The notes under the pieces were generated by a model, which made no database searches, was not told the origin of the DNA, and saw only the letters and a list, made by a program, of their open reading frames with translations. 44,705 bases of DNA. Source: an uncultured Clostridia bacterium. GTDB lineage: Bacteria; Bacillota; Clostridia; Christensenellales; CAG-917. Positions within the stretch are counted from its first letter, which is position 1, and each line of letters starts with the position of its first letter. Shown one piece after another: positions 30,268 to 38,267 of this stretch. Position numbers and translations under genes: made by a program. Location of the stretch: positions 1 to 44,705 of the forward strand of contig CANDBF010000008.1 of NCBI GenBank assembly GCA_947382865.1. The letters run 5' to 3'.

Positions 30268-32948
30268 TTGCGCCTCCTTCCCAAGCCATTGAAGAACGAT
30301 TTTATATCCTGCCACCTTATCAGTCTTACAATTACGTCAACCACAAACAACACCGCGCAGATTATCATAAGGATAAGCGTAAAGCTGAAAGTGTACACCG
30401 TATACTTCGTATTTGAAAGGTCGAGCACGCTTATCTCGTCCAGCTCCAATATTTTGCCGTTTTCGCTGAGCAGCCTGTAAAGCTGCGATTTGCTGTACGA
30501 AGCAAAGCTGTCGTATTCCGCGTAATAAGGAATTGTAAATTCCGCGTCCGACTCATAGTGCAGGTCGTTGTAATCGTATTCCAGATGAACGCTGTAAGTG
30601 CCGGGCGAATCCGTCGTGAACGTAGCTATATAGGAGTCCGAATCGAAAGCGAGTAGCTTGCTGTACTGCAAACCGTCGGGCGCTTTCACCGTCGCGCGGA
30701 ACTCCGCTCCCTTGGGCAGAGAAGCCGACGCTTTTACGCTGAGAAGAGTCGAATTCCCCTTCCCGTCGATGTCAAGAATAAACGGAGCGGTGATTCTCTC
30801 GTCGGGAAGAGTCGCCGACGGTATATTTTCAAGGAAGCGTTCTCCTCCCGAACCTTCCGTCCAGCTCGCAGTCCACAATGAAGAAATATCCGACAGGAAG
30901 GATACGACCTTGCCCTTTCCTCCGCCGTTCCAATACACATACAGAGGAACGTCGAAGGAGGTAATTTTGTCTCTGAAATACTTTGCGGTCAGCACCGTTT
31001 CGGTCTGCTCGGTGTCTTTTGCCTGACTGTACCAAAATCCGCCGATATTGCCGAGCGAGGTCACTCCCCGCAAAACCTCATCGTCGGGGGACTGTACGCT
31101 CACCTCGTAGTCGCCTTCCATGCGTATCTGACGAGTTTCCTCGCTTATAGACTGTATCACGCCCTGCGCCTGACTCTCGTGAGTTATGCTCTTGTAAAAC
31201 GCGCCAGTCTTTTGCGCGGAGTTCTTGACCAGATCGTTCAAAAACTTGCTGTCGTCCGCAGTCGGATAAACGCCGAGAGCGGAAACGCTTACGTTATCCG
31301 TCGACATTTCGAGCGCCTTGGATTTTGCGGCGGCTCTGTCCTTTGCGGGGTCGAGACCGTCGGATATTATTATCACCTGTCTGTCGTGATATCGCCTAGG
31401 CATAAGCTCGTAGGTGTGCGTGAGTGCGGCGCTGAGATTTGTGCCGTTCTGTACCGTGGCTTCGTTTATCCTCTCTATTATGACCTTTGTCGCCGTAAGC
31501 GCGGTGGGCGGGAGCAGCTCGTCAATCACTCCCGAAAACCCTACGACCATCACCGTATCCGTGGCGTTAAGCGATTTTATAAGCTCCACCGCCGCCTTCT
31601 GAGCTACGGCAAAGCGGCTGTTAAAGCCCATACTCAACGAAACGTCGAGCACTATTGCGATAAGTCTTTTATCCTGATCGAAATTTCCTATACGCACGGG
31701 AAGCAGCTCTTGCAGCTTTTTAAGCGGCGTATTCTCCTGCGCGGGGTCGTCCTCCTGAATAAAGGTATTCCCATAGGTTGTGAGCGTCTTTCCGTAGTCG
31801 TCCACAAGCGCCGCAAGACTGGACAGGAACATATCGCAGGCGGGTATTGTACGCACGTCGAAATTGCAAAGCGCGATTTCGTCGTATTCGCACATATCCT
31901 CTATGCCGAGAGGAACGCGCGACGGATTTGAGATATAGGTAACGTCCTTTTCCCCGTATATCGCCTTGCCCGCAGAAATATCCCTTGCGCTTCCGCCAAT
32001 AAAGAGCACGTTTCTCTCGTCCGTTATTCTCTGAGTGAAGGAGTAAGCGTTGTTGTAGGGCGAATAATCCGCGCCATCCGTCTCGGGCTCGACCTTCACC
32101 TCGTATTTTATTACGCCCGTTTCGGATGTCGAAAGGGGAAGCGATACGGTATTGAGTCCGTCGTAAAGGCTGACGGCTTTTCTTGTGATGAGCTCGCCGT
32201 CGGCGAAAAGACTGACGTATGCGTTCACGCGCGCCGATTCCCTTCCGTCACCGCCCGCGTTTACTCTCAACAGGATTTTCGCTTCCTCATCTTTGCCGAG
32301 ATAAGTCGAGGAAACCGCGTCGACCGCGTCTACCTGAATTTCGCGCGCGTCGTCCGGAATATTGTCGTCGATATATACCGCGTCGACCAAAATACCCCTT
32401 TCAGACAGCGAACCGACCACTTTAACTATATTATTCGACGAAACCGTCTCCGCGCCGTCGGTCACGACGATGATGCGTTTTATGACTCCCTCGTCGAAAA
32501 TATTCCCCGCATAACGGAGCACCGAGGCTATATCCGTCGCGCTTCTGTCCACTTTATCGGCGGACTTAACGTCGGGCACTCCGTCCCCCAAATCCGATAT
32601 CATCTGATAATTGCGTCCGAAACAAATCACGCTCATTTTGGAATTTTTGGGGAGCTTGCCCGCTATCTTATTTACGCTCTGCTGAACCTCGTCTAAGCTG
32701 TGCTCCGCCGAATAAGAAATATCCGCAAGCACGTACACATTCGTCTCGGTTATGACCTTTTCATACGACATTCCGCTTATCGCAAGCGAAACGCACACGC
32801 ACATTACGACGTGCAGTATAAGCGACAGCACGTTGTGCAGGTTGACGTTGTCCTTTCTGACCGCGATGAAAAAAGGCACCGCGACGACCGCCAGAAGCGG
32901 CAGAAGCACGAGCAGCAACAGAGGATTATCGAAGTTGATATTGTTCAT
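30264..32948 (-). CDS. Membrane protein with two VWA domains (BatB-like)
   Basis: The protein has 894 residues. Two membrane segments lie near the N-terminus (8-29 and 39-59) and one near the C-terminus (LILMIICAVLFVVDVIVRLI). A first VWA domain has the metal-site motif DISYS (76-80) and VVTDGAE (161-167). A second has DVSLS (435-439) and IIISDGLDP. Between them is a region (about 310-400: NVLFIGGSARDISAGKAI, YDEIALCNFD) resembling the amidotransferase-like domain of large VWA membrane proteins. The start at 32948 has GGGGGT upstream and overlaps the BatA-like gene by 23 bases. VWA domains bind partners through a divalent metal; the VWA face should be outside the cell. Confidence 0.85.
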   Translation of the reverse strand: MNNINFDNPLLLLVLLPLLAVVAVPFFIAVRKDNVNLHNVLSLILHVVMCVCVSLAISGMSYEKVITETNVYVLADISYSAEHSLDEVQQSVNKIAGKLPKNSKMSVICFGRNYQMISDLGDGVPDVKSADKVDRSATDIASVLRYAGNIFDEGVIKRIIVVTDGAETVSSNNIVKVVGSLSERGILVDAVYIDDNIPDDAREIQVDAVDAVSSTYLGKDEEAKILLRVNAGGDGRESARVNAYVSLFADGELITRKAVSLYDGLNTVSLPLSTSETGVIKYEVKVEPETDGADYSPYNNAYSFTQRITDERNVLFIGGSARDISAGKAIYGEKDVTYISNPSRVPLGIEDMCEYDEIALCNFDVRTIPACDMFLSSLAALVDDYGKTLTTYGNTFIQEDDPAQENTPLKKLQELLPVRIGNFDQDKRLIAIVLDVSLSMGFNSRFAVAQKAAVELIKSLNATDTVMVVGFSGVIDELLPPTALTATKVIIERINEATVQNGTNLSAALTHTYELMPRRYHDRQVIIISDGLDPAKDRAAAKSKALEMSTDNVSVSALGVYPTADDSKFLNDLVKNSAQKTGAFYKSITHESQAQGVIQSISEETRQIRMEGDYEVSVQSPDDEVLRGVTSLGNIGGFWYSQAKDTEQTETVLTAKYFRDKITSFDVPLYVYWNGGGKGKVVSFLSDISSLWTASWTEGSGGERFLENIPSATLPDERITAPFILDIDGKGNSTLLSVKASASLPKGAEFRATVKAPDGLQYSKLLAFDSDSYIATFTTDSPGTYSVHLEYDYNDLHYESDAEFTIPYYAEYDSFASYSKSQLYRLLSENGKILELDEISVLDLSNTKYTVYTFSFTLILMIICAVLFVVDVIVRLIRWQDIKSFFNGLGRRRK

Positions 32949-34821
32949 AACAGTATAACCCCCAATCTGCAAGCAACAGCACCGCTATCGCTATGAAAAA
33001 CGCCAACAGATTATCGTAAAATCCGTCGGAATAGCTGTATTCCCTCTCTCCGCTCAAAGCGAGCTGTCCGCCGCCCGTAGGATTGCTTTCGGACAGAGGC
33101 ACGCCGGCAAAAGCGTAAAGCGTCGCTTCCTCCGCGCCAGTCTTTTTGACTTTTAACGTATAGATGCCCGTCTCGTCGAGTCTGACCTCGCACACCGCGT
33201 TATCGACCGTATCCAGCGTCACGCTCTTTCCCGACGGCGCAGTAACCGTAATATTCTCGCAACCGGGAACCACGTTTACGTTCATCGTCTCTCCCGACTT
33301 ATAAACCGTCCGCTCCAACACGGACGGGAACGAATAGTCCACCAGATTTCTCACAAGTATCAAAAAATCGGCAGAAAGCCCAAAATCGGAATCTCCGATG
33401 CGGAAAGCGAAAACCACTTCTCTGTCGTTATTTTCGTTAAGTCCCGTAACCACGACCGGATTATCGTTTATTCGCATAACGGTGGTAAAGCTGCGCGGCA
33501 CGCCGTATTTGGCGTACTTTCTGATTGCGACAGGTCGCCTTAAAAGCCCTTTGACAAGACTTCTCTGCTGAGATGAAAGCTCCTTTTCGTCAGCGAATTT
33601 CGCCGAATAGTAGCTGCCGGGACCTGTGGTGTCTCTGGGCGATTCGTAGTCTCTGAAGCTGAGCCCCGACCCCGCGCCGCTTCCGTCTATCGCGTCGACC
33701 ATCCAGACGGCGGCGTTCTTAGGAAGCGAGGAAGGCGAGTATCCGTTAAAGACGTAAAGACCGTAGCCCTCCGCAACGTCTTGCTCCCATTTTTTCGAGC
33801 TCATAATCTCTACAACCGCCTTACCCGCGCCCGAAATGGCGTTTTTGAGGTACACGGTATCCTGCAAGTCGCTGACTATCAAAACCTTTCTGTCCTGTGA
33901 TTTCGCCTCGTCGTAAAGCACGACCGTATTGTCCTGCGCAAGGGCGTCGCGCGACGCTATGCGCAATTCGAGGCTTGCAAAGCCCGCAAGAGTCGTACGG
34001 ATTTCAAATTCCTTAGGCTCGCCCTTTTTAAGTTGCACGGAAGTCCCGCCGTACCTGACGGCTTCGTCCCCTACATTCACGCTCGCCCACAGCTCGACGG
34101 AAACGTTCGCGTCCGAAGCGTAAGAAATCACCGAGCCCGTTCCGCATACGCCTATGCTTTCGTATTTGTATCCGTAATCCGTAAACGCGAAATTTTTCTC
34201 TCCGCCCGAAACGTCCACGAGCGTCATATTGCGCGCTTCATACTGTTTATCGGATACGAGGTAGACGACGGTCGACGGATTGGCGTCAAAATATTCCTGC
34301 GCTATACCCACCGCCGATGAGCAGTCGGCTTCGCTCCAACCCGCGCTAAGCGCGTTGACGTCGGACTTCGCCTGATCCTTGTCCGTTACTCCCTCGAAAA
34401 CGACGTTTGCGCCGTCGCGAACGAATATCAAGGTATAGGAACTTCCTCCGCGCGAGTTGTCTATAATCCTGTTTATATTGCTTTGCGCTCTCTCGAAGCG
34501 AGTAGCGCCGTCGTTTGACATATTCATACTTGCCGAGCCGTCCAGCACGAATAATATATCGTTTGCAGAAGCCTTGATTGTAAAAACGGGATGCGCGATA
34601 AGCAGACTTGCGGCGATTACGGCAAGAATCTGCAATATCAGCGTGAGTATGCCCGTCAGTTTGGAGATAGGCTTCCTTTTTTTCAGAAACCTTTCGCTCA
34701 GCGTCCACAGGTACGTGGAAGCTATCGTCTGCTCCGTGTATTTGGATTTTATGATATAAATGATTATAAGCACGGGTATTCCCAGCAGTCCCAGAAGTCC
34801 CAGAGGATAGTAAAAGCTCAT
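32926..34821 (-). CDS. BatA-like membrane protein with VWA domain
   Basis: The protein has 631 residues. Residues 1-80 are the BatA N-terminal domain with two membrane segments (7-25, 57-77). The VWA domain follows, with DGSAS (94-98) as its metal site. Then comes a region like that of other BatA/BatB-type proteins (KVLIVSDLQDTVYLKNAIS, YGLYVFNGYSPSSLP). The C-terminus is a beta domain and a last membrane segment at about 605-623. Its ATG overlaps the DUF58 stop by four bases. Related proteins work with a MoxR ATPase and DUF58 protein in envelope stress or protein maturation. Its role here is inferred. Confidence 0.87.
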   Translation of the reverse strand: MSFYYPLGLLGLLGIPVLIIIYIIKSKYTEQTIASTYLWTLSERFLKKRKPISKLTGILTLILQILAVIAASLLIAHPVFTIKASANDILFVLDGSASMNMSNDGATRFERAQSNINRIIDNSRGGSSYTLIFVRDGANVVFEGVTDKDQAKSDVNALSAGWSEADCSSAVGIAQEYFDANPSTVVYLVSDKQYEARNMTLVDVSGGEKNFAFTDYGYKYESIGVCGTGSVISYASDANVSVELWASVNVGDEAVRYGGTSVQLKKGEPKEFEIRTTLAGFASLELRIASRDALAQDNTVVLYDEAKSQDRKVLIVSDLQDTVYLKNAISGAGKAVVEIMSSKKWEQDVAEGYGLYVFNGYSPSSLPKNAAVWMVDAIDGSGAGSGLSFRDYESPRDTTGPGSYYSAKFADEKELSSQQRSLVKGLLRRPVAIRKYAKYGVPRSFTTVMRINDNPVVVTGLNENNDREVVFAFRIGDSDFGLSADFLILVRNLVDYSFPSVLERTVYKSGETMNVNVVPGCENITVTAPSGKSVTLDTVDNAVCEVRLDETGIYTLKVKKTGAEEATLYAFAGVPLSESNPTGGGQLALSGEREYSYSDGFYDNLLAFFIAIAVLLLADWGLYCYEQYQLR

Positions 34822-35702
34822 TTGACCACCTCCGCCTGCGCAAGCTGTTCGAAAAACACCTCGTTTATAGGCTTATCGTCGCGCATAAGGATATATTCCG
34901 CGCCGCGCGCATTACAGTAGTCGCGTATCCTGTCCTGCACGTATTTCACGGCTTCCCTGTATGCCCTGATAATGTCCTTGTTTATATTTTTACGATAGCT
35001 TCTGCTTTGGTTTTCGCTGTCGTAAAACACGTTTTTGCCTCTGATTTTGGGATTTAGCTCCTCCGCGGCGAGGACCTGAACGCAAAGCAGGTCGCGTTTT
35101 TTATCCGCGAGATAGTCTATCGCCCTCTCATAATCGTTATCTGTGAGAAAATCGGATATAATCACCGAAAGCCCGTCGCCGTAGCCCACCTGCGTGGGCA
35201 GTATGCTCTCGCTTATAAAACAGTCTCCGAAGTACTCAATATCGTTCAGCTTGGTGATTTCGGCAAAATACGTTTCCCGTCCGGAAATGGAGGACACAAT
35301 CTCGATGATTTCGCTGTCGCGTACGGCGTAAATCGAAACCTTATCCAGCTCGCAAATCGACAGATACGCAAGCGTAGCCGCCAGTTGAAGCTGCGCTACC
35401 CTCTTTTTCCCGTTGCCGAAAGCCATGGACTGGCTTACGTCCAGATAAATCTTCGTATGTAGGCGTCTTTCGTCCAGATAAAGTTTCAGATACAAAGTCT
35501 CGAAGCGGGCGTATGCGTTCCAGTCGATTTTGGTAATATCGTCGCCGGGCATATAATTTCTGAAATCGGCAAACTCGCAGGACGAACCGAAAGTCCTGCT
35601 TTTGTGATTGCCGCCGAACAAACCGGCAACGTTATTTTTAAGCGCTGTCTGCAACCTTTCCACCTGTTGCAAAAACGCTTCGTTTATGACCAAATCGCCC
35701 AT
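34818..35702 (-). CDS. DUF58 domain protein
   Basis: The protein has 294 residues with the full DUF58 signature: FADFRNYMPGDDITKIDWNA (45-64), ARFETLYLKLYLDE, and IYLDVSQSMAFGNGKK, a VWA-like metal motif. There is no membrane segment, so it is cytoplasmic. DUF58 proteins are almost always next to MoxR ATPases, and here the gene lies seven bases after moxR and overlaps the next gene by ATGA. It is presumed to link the ATPase to the membrane VWA proteins. Confidence 0.92.
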   Translation of the reverse strand: MGDLVINEAFLQQVERLQTALKNNVAGLFGGNHKSRTFGSSCEFADFRNYMPGDDITKIDWNAYARFETLYLKLYLDERRLHTKIYLDVSQSMAFGNGKKRVAQLQLAATLAYLSICELDKVSIYAVRDSEIIEIVSSISGRETYFAEITKLNDIEYFGDCFISESILPTQVGYGDGLSVIISDFLTDNDYERAIDYLADKKRDLLCVQVLAAEELNPKIRGKNVFYDSENQSRSYRKNINKDIIRAYREAVKYVQDRIRDYCNARGAEYILMRDDKPINEVFFEQLAQAEVVK

Positions 35703-35709
35703 TTACTTT

Positions 35710-36861
35710 TCAGTCCCTGTTCTTTTTTCCGAAGAGCTTTTTCTTCGGCTTCTCCTCGTTTACGATCTCGATTTCGGGTGCGCTTGCTTGCGCGTCTGCG
35801 TTATTATTGTCAGAAGATTCTTCAATCGAAGGCTCTTCCGCAGCTTCCGATTTGCTTTCCGAATTATCGGGAACACGGTATTTTTCCCTTGCGTTTTCCG
35901 AAATCAGTTTCCCGATAACGTCGTCCACGCTCAGCTTTTCGTTGATTGCGGCGTAATTGATTTTGATTCTGTGTCTGAGGACGGGATAAGCAAGAGCGTT
36001 GATATCCTCGTAGGACACGTTGTATCTTCCGTCTATAAGCGCGCGCACCTTAGCCGCCGTAATGAGCGCCTGTCCCGCGCGGGGTGAACAGCCGTATTTG
36101 ACGTATTTTTTCGCGGTCTCGCCGCCGTCGAGCTCGGGATGCGTACGAGCGACAAGCCTCATCGCATAATATAGCACCTCGGAGGCTACGGGCACGGTCT
36201 TTGCGAGCTCGCGCATTTTGAGGATAGTCTCACCGTCCACGACGGCGTCCGCAGTCTCGTCCATCGTAATCTGCGTCATATTGACGATATCGGCGAGCTC
36301 GCTCACGGACGGGAAGCCCACGAGCAGCTTGAACATAAATCTATCCATTTGCGCTTCGGGAAGCGGATAGGTGCCGTCCTGCTCTATCGGGTTTTGCGTT
36401 GCGAGCACGAAGAAGGGCTCGGATATCGGATAGGATACATTTGCGACGGTGACCTTGTGCTCCTGCATAACCTCGAGCATAGCCGACTGCGTCTTGGGCG
36501 TAGCGCGGTTGATTTCGTCCGCAAGCACGAGGTTTGCAAAGATAGGACCGCGCTGGAAGACGGAATTCATCTTGCCCGACGCGTCCCTTTCTATAACGTT
36601 CGTGCCCGTAACGTCGGACGGCATAAGGTCGGGCGTAAACTGAATTCTCGAAAACGGAAGCTCCAACACCTTTCCGAGCGTACGCACAAGCCTCGTTTTT
36701 CCAACGCCGGGCACGCCTTCGAGCAGAACGTTGCCGCCAGCGATTATAGCGATAACGACATTGTTTACAATGTCCTCCTGCCCGACCAAGTCCTTTTTGA
36801 TTTCCTGTTTGATTTTTGCAATCGAACGGCTGAAATTTTCAATCTGCGCTTTGTTATCCAT
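35710..36861 (-). CDS. MoxR-family AAA+ ATPase
   Basis: The protein has 383 residues. Walker A is GVPGVGKT (49-56); Walker B is LVLADEINRA (111-120); the sensor region has FVLATQNPIEQDGTYPLPEAQMDRF split over about 149-170. The C-terminal lid has CSPRAGQALI, typical of MoxR. MoxR ATPases act as chaperone-like activators of VWA proteins. Residues 335-383 are a soluble Ser/Glu/Asn-rich tail ending in a Lys-rich stretch (KPKKKLFGKKNRD), not part of the usual family. It lies 13 bases after the DUF4175-like gene, with an AAGGACG site. Confidence 0.94.
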   Translation of the reverse strand: MDNKAQIENFSRSIAKIKQEIKKDLVGQEDIVNNVVIAIIAGGNVLLEGVPGVGKTRLVRTLGKVLELPFSRIQFTPDLMPSDVTGTNVIERDASGKMNSVFQRGPIFANLVLADEINRATPKTQSAMLEVMQEHKVTVANVSYPISEPFFVLATQNPIEQDGTYPLPEAQMDRFMFKLLVGFPSVSELADIVNMTQITMDETADAVVDGETILKMRELAKTVPVASEVLYYAMRLVARTHPELDGGETAKKYVKYGCSPRAGQALITAAKVRALIDGRYNVSYEDINALAYPVLRHRIKINYAAINEKLSVDDVIGKLISENAREKYRVPDNSESKSEAAEEPSIEESSDNNNADAQASAPEIEIVNEEKPKKKLFGKKNRD

Positions 36862-36874
36862 ATGTTTTCGTCCT

Positions 36875-37966
36875 TTATTGTTTATCTGTATTGCTCAAAT
36901 CGGCAAAATAAGTCAGCATAATGTATTCCCATTCCTCTCGGGAAATAAGACCCTGTTCAAGCGCGAGCTGCAATTTTTCATAGTACTCGTCTCTCGCCTC
37001 GCCCAGCTTGACGTAGCCCTTATCGGGGTCGAAAAACGGCACGTCGCTTATATTCAGCTCGCCCGTACCCATATTGCCTCCAGAGGGATCGTTGGGGTCG
37101 TCGGGATTGTTGGGATTGTCGGGGTCGTTGGGGTCGGTGCCCTCCGTCGGTTTTTTGAGAGCGAAAATCTCGTATAGTCTGTTCACGACGTAATTCCCCT
37201 CTTCGGTATTCAACGTTTTCTGACCGTCGGAGGCAGAATCGTTAGCAGAGCTTACGGCGTTACGTACGCCGTTGACGGTGTTCTGCACAAACACGGAAAG
37301 GCTGTTTTGCGTAACGCCTCCCAAAAGCACGTTTTTGAGTCCGTTAAGCTCCGAAAGCATGCCGGTCTTCGCGTTTACATCCGCTTTTTTTGATGTCGAC
37401 ACATATTCTATAAGGTCGTCGAGCGCGTCCCACTCCCAGTCAGTAACGTTGCGCACGGGGTCGTCATCCGCACCGCCTCTGCCGTTAGAGGCGAAGCAAA
37501 GAGGCGCGTATTTGCAGGTCACGGGGACGGAAATTATCCCCAGCACGCAAATCACCGCGCATATCGCGACTGCGACCGCGTTTCCGAACGACAGCGACTT
37601 TACGGGGATTGCCGCCAGTCTCTTCTCAGTGCTTTCGCGTTGCACGGACGGCATATCGCCTTTATCACTTTGAAATTCCAATGCCGTCTGCACGCTCTCG
37701 TCAAGTTTCAGTTCGCCGTCAAGGCGAACGGCTATTTTTTTATCGTTTGTTTTTAGGCAGGCGAACGCAATTCCTCCGCCCGCAATAAATCCGCCGAGCG
37801 CGATAAGCACGTAGAACACCCACAGCAAATCTACTCCCAGCAGCTTACAGGGCAACAGTACGGCGTTGACCGTGACAAGTCCCGTCGCAAAAGCAACAAG
37901 TAGGCATTTCACAAAAATGTCCGTCCAAACTTTTTTCCGAAATCTATCGAAGTTCCCGTCCATCAT
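36875..37966 (-). CDS. DUF4175-like membrane protein, first gene of the MoxR operon
   Basis: The protein has 363 residues. Two membrane segments lie near the N-terminus (16-38, 47-69) and a third at about 127-150. Between them is AVRLDGELKLDESVQTALEF (79-98), the kind of LD...L.. D.v.TAlEf stretch seen in DUF4175-type proteins beside MoxR genes. The rest is extracellular or soluble, with a tract of Asp-Pro-Asn triplets at about 276-294 made by an imperfect DNA repeat. The start follows AGGAGGCG. I give the family with caution; its function is unknown. Confidence 0.7.
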   Translation of the reverse strand: MMDGNFDRFRKKVWTDIFVKCLLVAFATGLVTVNAVLLPCKLLGVDLLWVFYVLIALGGFIAGGGIAFACLKTNDKKIAVRLDGELKLDESVQTALEFQSDKGDMPSVQRESTEKRLAAIPVKSLSFGNAVAVAICAVICVLGIISVPVTCKYAPLCFASNGRGGADDDPVRNVTDWEWDALDDLIEYVSTSKKADVNAKTGMLSELNGLKNVLLGGVTQNSLSVFVQNTVNGVRNAVSSANDSASDGQKTLNTEEGNYVVNRLYEIFALKKPTEGTDPNDPDNPNNPDDPNDPSGGNMGTGELNISDVPFFDPDKGYVKLGEARDEYYEKLQLALEQGLISREEWEYIMLTYFADLSNTDKQ

Positions 37967-38267
37967 GCAAAAACGCCTCCTTTTTCAATTTTTTTCTAAA
38001 ATTATGTTTTCGCAAAAAGTGCGAATTCACTTCGCGCTTTTTGCCCATTATGAGTTTGCGCTTATAGCCAAACTCATTGCGAAAGATACTTATATAAAGC
38101 CGACAATATCAAGTCGCAATGATTTCGCGTGCCGCAACGCAGTTAGGCATAACGTCCGGCGCAAAAGCTATTAATCGCGCACGGCTATCCCGAAAGCGGG
38201 ATAGCCTATGCTCGTCATAAGTATTTAATCAAATTATACCTATATCAATAAGCGGTCAAGTGATTGA
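37967..38267. other. Hairpin-rich leader in front of the MoxR operon
   Basis: No gene is seen. On the minus strand TTGACC (38256-38261 region) and TATAAT, with only 15 bases between, may be a promoter giving a leader of about 250 bases. It holds GGCTATCCCG / CGGGATAGCC (38183-38206), ATGAGTTTG / CAAACTCAT (38050-38077) and a GCAAAAAG...CTTTTTGC hairpin (38012-38044). None is followed by a T-run in either direction, so they are not plain terminators. I could not match it to a known riboswitch. Confidence 0.5.

Noticed and set aside
38183..38206. Perfect 10-base hairpin as terminator of the Cys-repeat lipoprotein
   Set aside because: It has no T-run on the minus strand, so I listed it as part of the structured leader instead.
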